This document shows, piece after piece, positions 43,477 through 50,605 of a stretch of DNA of 54,041 nucleotides. A program made the position numbers and the translations under genes. How positions within the stretch are numbered: the stretch's first letter is position 1; every line of letters starts with the position of its first letter. Source of the stretch: a virus; IMG/VR virus record IMGVR_UViG_3300005914_000010, positions 1-54,041 of that record; one strand, given 5' to 3'. The notes below the pieces were generated by a model. That model was not told the origin of the DNA. It saw nothing but the letters and a program-made list of their open reading frames with translations, and made no database searches.

Positions 43477-44619
43477 ATGGCAGGAGTAACTATCAATGGT
43501 TTTGTCTCTAAAACAAGAGACGAACTAGTAAACGAACTAAATCTTAGCCTTAAGACTGCCTTCGGAGAACAATTTGATGTATCGCCAGAAGGACCAGACG
43601 GTCAGATAATTGGCATAATGGCAGACTTCATGGCTACACAATGGCAAATGGCAGAAGACGCTTTTAACAGTTACAACCCAGCTACAAGCTCAGGTGTATC
43701 ATTAGATAACGCGGTTAGACTAAACGATATAATTCGTATTGCAGATAAGCCTACCGAAGTGACAGTGCAGCTGTCAGCCTCAAATGGTGCCTTCGATGGT
43801 ACGGTTATAGCAGCAGGTTCTATAGTATCCACGGCAGACGGAATTGAATTCACAACTAATAATGCTGTTGTATTGCCAGGAGAGACAATTGCTACATCAA
43901 CTACATTAGGCGCAATCATAATAAACGCGAATGAAGTAACAGTTGTTGTAACTGAGATAACTGGTTGGGACGAATGCGATAATACCAATGCTGGTACTGT
44001 TGGCATAGTACTTGAAACAGATACAGAATTGAGATCAAGAAGGGAAAGATCGATAGTAAGAACAGGTAGAGATTCCCTCGAAGCTATTGAATCAGCTATA
44101 ATAGACTTGGGGGTGGAATCAGTTCTAATAGTAGACAATGATACTGCTGCCGAAGTAGATGGTGTACCTGCTAACTCTTTCTTAACTGTAGTAAACGGTG
44201 GTTTATTACAAGAGATCGGTCAAAGAATATTTGAGAATAAGCCTCTCGGTACTCTAGCATTTGGAGATAACATAGTAATAGTAATTGATTCTAGAGGTAC
44301 CCCTCATAATATAGGTGTGTCTAGGCCTACTGTCATAGAAATTGACATCGAACTGTCTATGGCAAAATCAGTAGGTGCAGTAAACGATGCTAACGATCTA
44401 GTCAAACAGGCTATGATAGACCACATCAATGGACTCAATATGGGTGACAACGTTGTCTGGTCAAAACTATTTGCTCCTGCTAACTCAATTGCAAATATGA
44501 TTGCTACAGATATACGTGTTGCTAAACTGGGAGATTCCCTTGATAGGGTTACTGTCCCTATGGCCAACATACAAAAACCCAACTTGCTACTTGTTAATAT
44601 TAATCTAATAGAGGTCTAA
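43477..44619 (+). CDS. Baseplate J-like protein, 380 aa
   Basis: Matches the gpJ/gp6 wedge family: N-terminal TRDELVNELNLSLKTAFGEQFDVSPEGPDGQIIGIMADF (family hallmark region), central strand-rich domain and CDNTNAGTVGIVLETDTELRSRRERSIVRTGRDSLEAIESAIIDL, also typical. It builds the baseplate wedge ring. Good ribosome binding site (GCGGAGG). Confidence 0.88.
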   Translation: MAGVTINGFVSKTRDELVNELNLSLKTAFGEQFDVSPEGPDGQIIGIMADFMATQWQMAEDAFNSYNPATSSGVSLDNAVRLNDIIRIADKPTEVTVQLSASNGAFDGTVIAAGSIVSTADGIEFTTNNAVVLPGETIATSTTLGAIIINANEVTVVVTEITGWDECDNTNAGTVGIVLETDTELRSRRERSIVRTGRDSLEAIESAIIDLGVESVLIVDNDTAAEVDGVPANSFLTVVNGGLLQEIGQRIFENKPLGTLAFGDNIVIVIDSRGTPHNIGVSRPTVIEIDIELSMAKSVGAVNDANDLVKQAMIDHINGLNMGDNVVWSKLFAPANSIANMIATDIRVAKLGDSLDRVTVPMANIQKPNLLLVNINLIEV

Positions 44620-44620
44620 A

Positions 44621-45235
44621 ATGATAGAAAGACCACTAACTAAATTACTGAAAATATTAGTACCCCAGTATAACAACTCCGTTAACCTAATAGCCTATCT
44701 AACAATATTATCAGAAGTGCAAGAAGAGATTCATATTGCACTAGAAGACTCAAAGACTGAGAGGTATCTTGTTAACGCAGCAGGTGCCCAGTTAGATGTT
44801 ATAGGTATAATAGTAGGATTGGAACGAGGCGCAGCCAACACTCTAGTAAACAACTTCTTTGGATTTGAAGGTGTACTAGGTGGTGGTACCTTTGGAACTG
44901 AGGGCAACCCCAGCACAGGTGAACTGTTTAGATCAGAGATAACAGAACTGTATAGCAAAGTGACCTTAGACGACGATAGTTACAGAGGTCACCTTGAGGG
45001 TAAAATACTTATAAACTTCAAAGGTCTCACTATAGAAACTATTATAAGATTCATTGAGAACGTCTTCGGCATAACTGAAGTAGAAGTAACAGAGGGTATA
45101 AAGAAATTCAACTTGAACTTCCCCACCACCTTAAGCACAGCTACGAAAGTGTTACTGACAACACCAGGATTCATTCCGAAACCTCTGGGAACTATCATGA
45201 CATTCTCTGACGATAACGGACAATTTACAGGATAA
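44621..45235 (+). CDS. Baseplate wedge protein (DUF2612/gpI-like), 204 aa
   Basis: The start RPLTKLLKILVPQYN and YLVNAAGAQLDVIGIIVGLERG are the typical opening of DUF2612-type tail proteins that follow gpJ. A short Gly-rich variable loop at about residues 80-105 is present. It connects wedge and fibres. Confidence 0.78.
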   Translation: MIERPLTKLLKILVPQYNNSVNLIAYLTILSEVQEEIHIALEDSKTERYLVNAAGAQLDVIGIIVGLERGAANTLVNNFFGFEGVLGGGTFGTEGNPSTGELFRSEITELYSKVTLDDDSYRGHLEGKILINFKGLTIETIIRFIENVFGITEVEVTEGIKKFNLNFPTTLSTATKVLLTTPGFIPKPLGTIMTFSDDNGQFTG

Positions 45236-45239
45236 GAAA

Positions 45240-45734
45240 ATGGCAATATTAAAATTCGCTAGCTGGGCAATTCAAAATATAGCAGATATAGGCAACGGAG
45301 ATCCCAACAAAACAGATCCAGGCGACCCTAAAATAGCTGCTGGTTTTGAAATTGAGAAACCAAAAGTACAAACAATGAACTGGATACTAGGGCAGTTAGG
45401 TCTCTATTCCAAAGCAAATAATCAACGAGCGATTCAAGCTTCAGGTTACGTTGCAAGTCCAGGTCAAGATATAGCTGTAGACAACTCTGCAGGTGCCGTG
45501 ACAGGATCGTTACCAACAGACCCATTAGACGGGCAATGGGTAATATTCGCTGCACTAGAAGGAAGCCCTTTCAGTGACAATGCTGTAACAGTAAGCGGTA
45601 ATGGTAATGACATAATGGAAGTAGGAGTAACAGATATAAACCTTGATATTGATTCAGGTGTATATAGGTTTACTTGGAATGATACAGATACATTATGGAA
45701 ACTGTCTTACACTGAAACAATAGGAGAAGTATAA
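45240..45734 (+). CDS. Tail fibre/collar-associated hypothetical protein, 164 aa
   Basis: N-terminal helix-containing segment (ILKFASWAIQNIADIGNGDP) then beta-rich part with SGNGNDIMEVGVTDINLDIDSGVYRFTWND, resembling fibre-shaft or fibre-tip adaptor sheets found downstream of baseplate genes. Stop overlaps the next start by one base. Confidence 0.6.
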   Translation: MAILKFASWAIQNIADIGNGDPNKTDPGDPKIAAGFEIEKPKVQTMNWILGQLGLYSKANNQRAIQASGYVASPGQDIAVDNSAGAVTGSLPTDPLDGQWVIFAALEGSPFSDNAVTVSGNGNDIMEVGVTDINLDIDSGVYRFTWNDTDTLWKLSYTETIGEV

Positions 45735-47011
45735 TGGCGACAGAAAATGCAAGTAAGTATATTAAATTAAGGCCAAGACAGCCGACCATACCTACTAATG
45801 TAAGTCCTACCGATGGTCAATCTACATCAAGCACACCTACGCTGGTGTCATCGGCATTCGATACAAACGAAGTGGAAGGTGAACTCCACCTAAGCTCAGT
45901 ATGGCGCATTGCCACTGATATAGGTATGACAACTATAATCCACGATAGCGGAATTGTATTGGATTTAGAATCGTATATAGTACCTATACAATTAGATGGT
46001 AGCACCATATACTATTTCGATGTAAGTCATATAGGAGCAAGAGGCGGTAAATCAACAAAGTCTAGTGCAACTAGTTTTGAAACCGTAGGCGAAATATCTG
46101 CTTTATTTAATACTCAGGAGTACACTGGAAATTCTGCAGTGCAAGCAATAACCACTGGATTTGACATGACGGACGAAGGATTCATGTTCTTCTGGAGGAC
46201 TGCTATAGCGAGCTATGTAGACTTTGTATTTACACAATTTGGGTTGTATAGAGTCCAGAGGATGTTTGTAAATTCAGGTGGGCAAACATTGCAGCCTGAG
46301 GGTGTAACTGGTTATAATGCCACAGGATTCGATCTAGGGGGTGGTACAGAATTAAATTCATCTGGCAATACAATGTCACTAGTCGCAGGAAAAAGATCAA
46401 AACTATTCTGTGATGTACTGAAGTGGACAGGAGACGGGCAAACTTCAAGAGCTATACCTCATATATTAGAAACTGATGTAGGATTTATGGTTAACATTAT
46501 AAATAGTACGAACACTGGTCATAACGTAACTCCTACTTGGTTCGCTGGTATGCCGGCAGACGAAATATTAGGCAGAACAGGAATAGTGACAGATACAGGC
46601 ACTTGGGGTAATACTCTACCAACATCAACTGATATATACTGCGGCACTGGCGGTGTTTATGATACTAACAATAATGGAGTTGAATACACAGCATTAATAT
46701 TTTCAAATAATTCACCATTGCAGGTAGAAGTTGGCGAATATACGGGGACTGGATTAGCCTCAGAAAAGATACTAACCTCTGGCCCTCCAGGATTCTTATG
46801 GATATTTGGTGAATCAAGTCTATCCACTCTACACAGTAAGGAGGTAGGTATTACAAAAAGTAAATTAATGCTTAATAATAGTGCTAGCGGATTAGTGTCT
46901 ACACAATTAGAATCATTTGATAGCGACGGGTTCACATTAACCGACCACCCTAATGTTAATACGGATGGTGTATTGTATAGATACCTATCCATACCTGATC
47001 CAAATCTATAG
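45734..47011 (+). CDS. Receptor-binding/tail fibre candidate, 425 aa
   Basis: N-terminal segment with PTNVSPTDGQSTSSTPTL is FN3-like. The rest is beta-rich, with a DUF7483-like region (FMFFWRTAIAS, then TGDGQTSRAIPHILETDVGFMVNII). Such proteins commonly decorate the fibre tip and bind surface sugars or proteins. There is no enzymatic motif. Called from order and composition. Confidence 0.65.
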   Translation: MATENASKYIKLRPRQPTIPTNVSPTDGQSTSSTPTLVSSAFDTNEVEGELHLSSVWRIATDIGMTTIIHDSGIVLDLESYIVPIQLDGSTIYYFDVSHIGARGGKSTKSSATSFETVGEISALFNTQEYTGNSAVQAITTGFDMTDEGFMFFWRTAIASYVDFVFTQFGLYRVQRMFVNSGGQTLQPEGVTGYNATGFDLGGGTELNSSGNTMSLVAGKRSKLFCDVLKWTGDGQTSRAIPHILETDVGFMVNIINSTNTGHNVTPTWFAGMPADEILGRTGIVTDTGTWGNTLPTSTDIYCGTGGVYDTNNNGVEYTALIFSNNSPLQVEVGEYTGTGLASEKILTSGPPGFLWIFGESSLSTLHSKEVGITKSKLMLNNSASGLVSTQLESFDSDGFTLTDHPNVNTDGVLYRYLSIPDPNL

Positions 47012-47019
47012 GAACTACT

Positions 47020-47532
47020 ATGAAAGCCATAATTAGAAATAACAGAGTAGTGGATAGGGTGCAGAATAGTAGCACACATGCGAATGCGTTACCTATAAAT
47101 ATAAACTGGTCAATACCCGTACCTAGAATAATGTACCATGCCACAAACTACGTACATGAGATACTTGACTACGAAGTAAATGAAACGCGCAAAGTGGAAC
47201 CCTACCCTGTAGAACACTGCAAAGATGTAATCAAAGAAGAACTGAGAGTACAAAGAGTCGTAGGCCTAAACGCTGGATTTGAATACGATGGTGACGAGTT
47301 TCACTCTGATAGTGACAGCTTAACAATGATTAAATTGTTACCTGATTCAGTACCTGCCTTTAAGCATAAGAATGGTTGGGTACCTCTACCAGATACTACC
47401 GATATTAAGTTAGCAGTGGATGACCATGTGCAAGGTTGGTACGGTTGGGAAGTAACTAAATCCATGGAAGTAAATGCGTTAACAACATTTGACGAACTAG
47501 TAGAGTACTATAATGTTCTCACTGAGCAATAA
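47020..47532 (+). CDS. Tail fibre-associated protein with DUF4376-like end, 170 aa
   Basis: Unrecognised N-terminal part; the C-terminal 70 residues (HKNGWVPLPDTTDIKLAVDDHVQGWYGWEVTKS, then TTFDELVEYY) resemble the small domain that ends many fibre-linked proteins or fibre-assembly chaperones. Sits between a fibre gene and the endolysin, overlapping the latter by 20 bases. Confidence 0.55.
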   Translation: MKAIIRNNRVVDRVQNSSTHANALPININWSIPVPRIMYHATNYVHEILDYEVNETRKVEPYPVEHCKDVIKEELRVQRVVGLNAGFEYDGDEFHSDSDSLTMIKLLPDSVPAFKHKNGWVPLPDTTDIKLAVDDHVQGWYGWEVTKSMEVNALTTFDELVEYYNVLTEQ

Positions 47533-47929
47533 CTCTCAGAAGAATAGAGAAGGTGTTGACCCTAAGTTAATTGAAATTAGTGAATTAGCTATAACTCTGA
47601 CTCTTGTTGACTTTGGTCATGGCTTGGACTCTGGTAAGCGGATTGCTAGCCAGCAATTTGGTTTATATAGATTGAATAAGAGTCTGTGCGATGGTTACAA
47701 GATAATTAGTAATCATCAAACAGGGAAAGCATTAGATTTCTACGCCTACGTAGACGGCAAAGCCTCTTGGGACGAGCATCATTTAGCTATGGTAGCTTGT
47801 GCGTTCTTCCAAGCAGCTGCTATACTAGGTTACAAAATAAGATGGGGTGGATTGTGGAAAGCAGGAAACCCTGAGAAGAAAAATGGTATTCCATATGGAT
47901 GGGATTGCCCACACATTGAATTGATATAG
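47513..47929 (+). CDS. Endolysin, M15-type (L-Ala-D-Glu) peptidase, 138 aa
   Basis: Zinc peptidase that cuts peptidoglycan stem peptides. Zinc-site motif SNHQTGKALD (H68, D75) and DCPHIEL (D131, H134) match the M15C endolysins such as T5's. At 138 residues it is a single-domain enzyme without a signal peptide, so it needs a holin or other route to the periplasm; no convincing canonical holin is visible nearby. Confidence 0.88.
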   Translation: MFSLSNNSQKNREGVDPKLIEISELAITLTLVDFGHGLDSGKRIASQQFGLYRLNKSLCDGYKIISNHQTGKALDFYAYVDGKASWDEHHLAMVACAFFQAAAILGYKIRWGGLWKAGNPEKKNGIPYGWDCPHIELI

Positions 47930-47937
47930 GAACAGAT

Positions 47938-48201
47938 ATGAAACTTAAAAGAATTTTACTTGTCGTGTTAGCCACTACAATGATGAGCAGCTGCTCTGCC
48001 TTAGTTAGCTATGCTAGCGAAGCCTTAAAAGAAATGCAAGATACAAATAGATATGAAGAAATTCGTGACTCTGTTTCAGTATTATGCGAAACCAAGAACT
48101 ACGGTATGTTCGTAGACAGATTTGGTAAAGAGACAGTTGACAAATGGATGACTGAAACTTGCAGTCCCGTAACAAGAACAACTGAAGATCCGGTGTTATA
48201 A
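47938..48201 (+). CDS. Small lipoprotein, outer-membrane spanin candidate, 87 aa
   Basis: Basic start KLKR, hydrophobic ILLVVLATTMM and lipobox-like MSSC (C19). The mature part is about 68 residues with two further cysteines. Its location just after the endolysin makes an o-spanin role plausible, although it is not proline-rich like Rz1. The lipobox is imperfect (Met at -3). Confidence 0.6.
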   Translation: MKLKRILLVVLATTMMSSCSALVSYASEALKEMQDTNRYEEIRDSVSVLCETKNYGMFVDRFGKETVDKWMTETCSPVTRTTEDPVL

Positions 48202-48202
48202 T

Positions 48203-48604
48203 ATGGAACTTCAAAGACTCTTAAAAGCACAAGAGTTGGCTATTAAGGGCGTGTTATACGCTCCTAAAAGTTTCCTCTTGGCAACAGAACAGCAGCTGAT
48301 AAACATGTGCAACGGATGTGGGGCAGCTGATTCTTCATTCAGACCACCCAAGAGAGTATACGGGACTCTAATAGTGTATGCCTGTATTATCCACGACTGG
48401 ATGTATGGTGTAGGATGCACGACGGAGGACAAAGTAGAAGCTGATGAAGTATTCCATGATAATATGGGTATACTGATCGAACGTGATAGTGTAAAATGGT
48501 ACAAACCAACAGCACTACAACATCGCAGAGCACTTAAATATTACTTAGGTGTGAAATACGGTGGAAGCGCAGCCTTTTGGGCCGGAAAACATAGACCAAT
48601 CTAA
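48203..48604 (+). CDS. DUF1353/PLA2-like protein, 133 aa
   Basis: Contains CNGCGA (C36, C39), then ACIIHDWMYGVG (C61, H64, D65, Y68) and D81/H85 in EADEVFHDNM. CxxHDxxxY is shared by phospholipase A2-type sites and by the DUF1353 phage family, which is frequent in lysis modules. The C-terminal YYLGVKYGGSAAFW fits DUF1353 too. A membrane-lipid enzyme would be useful for lysis, but the family has no settled activity. Confidence 0.6.
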   Translation: MELQRLLKAQELAIKGVLYAPKSFLLATEQQLINMCNGCGAADSSFRPPKRVYGTLIVYACIIHDWMYGVGCTTEDKVEADEVFHDNMGILIERDSVKWYKPTALQHRRALKYYLGVKYGGSAAFWAGKHRPI

Positions 48605-48615
48605 ATGAGACGAAT

Positions 48616-48963
48616 ATGAATTTATCAAAATGGAAAGACGACTTTTGTCTTAGAGTAAGATTAAATAAGATTTACATATGCCCTGCTGCTATTAGATTTA
48701 TTAACAACCCCATGTCTGCTGGAAGTAAAAAGAAATATGTTAGAGGTGTATGCTCCTTTCTAAGGGCACAAGGTCTACCAAAAGAGCTTGAGAAATTTGA
48801 GCATTTGTTTGTAGAAAAGATGACTGAAGTAGTTGTAGAAGTAACTCCTGAAGTAACTCCTGAAGTAACTCCTGAAGTAACTCCTGAAGTAATTCCTGAA
48901 GTAACTCCTGAAGTAACTCCTGAAGTAACTGAAGAAAAGACTACCGAAGACGAAGAAGATTAA
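48616..48963 (+). CDS. Hypothetical protein with EVTP repeats, 115 aa
   Basis: An N-terminal globular segment (about residues 1-72), then EVTPEVTP... tandem repeats and an acidic end (TTEDEED). The repeat part is encoded by seven 12-base units. Such Pro/Glu/Thr repeats form rigid, extended spacers, as in TonB-like proteins. Function unknown; it sits in the lysis region. Confidence 0.7.
   Translation: MNLSKWKDDFCLRVRLNKIYICPAAIRFINNPMSAGSKKKYVRGVCSFLRAQGLPKELEKFEHLFVEKMTEVVVEVTPEVTPEVTPEVTPEVIPEVTPEVTPEVTEEKTTEDEED
48838..48921 (+). repeat. Seven 12-base tandem repeats (GAAGTAACTCCT)
   Basis: Units at 48838, 48850, 48862, 48874, 48886 (one C-to-T change, giving EVIP), 48898 and 48910, with a partial eighth. 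In frame, so copy number varies the protein length in steps of four residues. Confidence 0.95.
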
Positions 48964-48965
48964 TC

Positions 48966-49298
48966 ATGTTTAAAATGGATACTCATACTAAGCAGATATT
49001 TCTATCTGGTATTTTCGTATATGTGACCACAGTATCAGGATTGGTGTTCAACTATAGTGTAATGCAAGAAAATCATAGTGTGCGAATAGATAAACTAGAA
49101 ATAGCCTCCATTCAATCAGGCGTCCTACTAAAGAGTTTAGCAGCAGACATGGGGCAACTACGGACAAAGAGTGCCTCAGTCGAAGTAATGCTGGACACTC
49201 TGAACAAATCCGTGGTACAATTAAGCAAAACAACTATAGAGTTGGGGAAGATAGCTGCAAGGCTAGATGAACGCTCTAGAAATAACAAAGCTGTTTAG
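48966..49298 (+). CDS. Membrane-anchored coiled-coil protein, inner-membrane spanin candidate, 110 aa
   Basis: Residues about 9-30 (IFLSGIFVYVTTVSGLVFNYSV) form a transmembrane helix, and residues 37-105 a long heptad-like coiled coil in the periplasm. This is the shape of Rz-type i-spanins, which pair with a lipoprotein such as that at 47938. Usual spanin genes overlap or adjoin; here they are separated by two genes, so the pairing is tentative. A holin role is an alternative. Confidence 0.6.
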   Translation: MFKMDTHTKQIFLSGIFVYVTTVSGLVFNYSVMQENHSVRIDKLEIASIQSGVLLKSLAADMGQLRTKSASVEVMLDTLNKSVVQLSKTTIELGKIAARLDERSRNNKAV

Positions 49299-49314
49299 AC
49301 AGTTAGGAGTACAA

Positions 49315-49512
49315 ATGAATTTAAAAACACATAGTGTCTACTCAGAAGTCACAATCGATGAACATAATATATTTACTATAAAATTACTTAACGGTGGCGG
49401 TGTGGTAAAGTTCGAAGATATGGGCGCGGGTAAAGATAGAGCAGATGCAAGAAAGCGTATTGCTGCAATTATAGAGAAAGAAGAACCCAAATACGTTAAG
49501 GGGAAAGTGTAA
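49315..49512 (+). CDS. Small hypothetical protein, 65 aa
   Basis: Start set at ATG 49315 because of TTAGGAGTACAA just upstream; an in-frame ATG at 49267 lies within the previous gene. Short mixed alpha/beta protein, basic C-terminus. Stop overlaps the next start (TAATG). No family. Confidence 0.65.
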   Translation: MNLKTHSVYSEVTIDEHNIFTIKLLNGGGVVKFEDMGAGKDRADARKRIAAIIEKEEPKYVKGKV

Positions 49513-49922
49513 TGGCACTAGAATTCGCAGACACATTAGCAAACGCAAGGGCTGATAGTATAACAAGTGCTAGAGACGATGCTACAGGCGCAGGCAAGAT
49601 ACGTGTGTATAGTGGAGTACGGCCTTCAAAGGGAGGAGCTGCTACAACACTGTTAGCAGAATTACTATTTTCAACGACTTCAGCCCCAGCTGCATCTGTA
49701 GGCGTGCTCACAGCTAGCTCTATAACAGGTGATCCGAGCGCAGACGCATCAGGCGAAGCTACTTGGTTCCGTGAAGTAGACGGTGACAATGTATTCATTA
49801 TGGATGGCGGCGTGGGTTTAGCAGCCTCCTCCACTGTAGATTTAGTACTAAACGATGTAAACATAGTAACAGGTCAACCAGTGAGCATAACTTCATATGT
49901 GAATACTGAAGGCAACCTTTAA
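49512..49922 (+). CDS. Structural accessory protein, probably fibre or virion, 136 aa
   Basis: Ala/Ser/Gly-rich. Pattern KIRVYSGVRPSKGGAATTLLAELLF, then GEATWFREVDGDNVFIMDGGVG and VDLVLNDVNIVTGQPVSITSY resembles a widespread, uncharacterised phage beta-sandwich family found with adhesion genes. The location before the large repeat protein supports a virion-surface role. Confidence 0.6.
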   Translation: MALEFADTLANARADSITSARDDATGAGKIRVYSGVRPSKGGAATTLLAELLFSTTSAPAASVGVLTASSITGDPSADASGEATWFREVDGDNVFIMDGGVGLAASSTVDLVLNDVNIVTGQPVSITSYVNTEGNL

Positions 49923-49930
49923 ATAAGTAT

Positions 49931-49946
49931 CGCCTAGCAATAGGCG
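49931..49946 (+). terminator. GNRA-capped hairpin
   Basis: CGCCTA pairs with TAGGCG around a GCAA tetraloop. It lies in the gap after the 49512 gene and before the ribosome binding site of the next. No T tract; likely a stability or processing element. Confidence 0.5.
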
Positions 49947-49967
49947 GTAAACAAAAACGGAGTTAAT

Positions 49968-50603
49968 ATGTCATTTACAAATTTTCTATTAACAGCTAAT
50001 GCGAACAACGAAACTGCATTATTAGAAGCTCGTAACTATTTTCAACTAGGACGAATCAATAAAAATGACTTGGCAAACCACGATGCCACATTTGATGTTG
50101 AAACAATCATGGACGCAACATTAGCGCTTGAAATTACAGCAGAATTAAGAAAAACAGTTCGAGTATTCCGCAAAATAATCAACGGTTTGTTAGATGACCC
50201 TAGTGTTGGCGATCCTGTTACTCAAGCTGCGTTGACTGGTCTTGTTGCTGTTGATGACGAGGTATGTGGATACACTCAGACAATGCGAGACCATTTAGAG
50301 GGGTTGAGTAAAACGTATCCATGGGCTAATAAAACGCTACAGGATGTAATGATTATTCGTAACAATGTACCACAAACAACAGTTGAAGAAAGCGAAAACT
50401 TCGTGACAATAAACGTCATGTCGGATTGCGAGTTGCACAATCCACGATTAATGGCAACTAACCCTCGCACTAATAAAACTGTAAGAATTAATAATTTCAG
50501 AGGGGTAGAAAAAGCTGGCTTATATGATTGTGTAGTGCCTAGAGAAAATCGTGATTGGGTTTTATCAGTAGATGATTTCTACGGTGTGATTGAGGCAGTT
50601 TAA
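49968..50603 (+). CDS. Hypothetical protein, 211 aa
   Basis: Unrecognised. A helical N-terminal two thirds with DVETIMDATLALEITAELRKTVRVFRKIINGLLDD, and a beta C-terminal third including VTINVMSDCELHNPR. Good ribosome binding site (CGGAG). It precedes the large repeat protein by 2 bases, so may be its partner or chaperone. Confidence 0.65.
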   Translation: MSFTNFLLTANANNETALLEARNYFQLGRINKNDLANHDATFDVETIMDATLALEITAELRKTVRVFRKIINGLLDDPSVGDPVTQAALTGLVAVDDEVCGYTQTMRDHLEGLSKTYPWANKTLQDVMIIRNNVPQTTVEESENFVTINVMSDCELHNPRLMATNPRTNKTVRINNFRGVEKAGLYDCVVPRENRDWVLSVDDFYGVIEAV

Positions 50604-50605
50604 AG

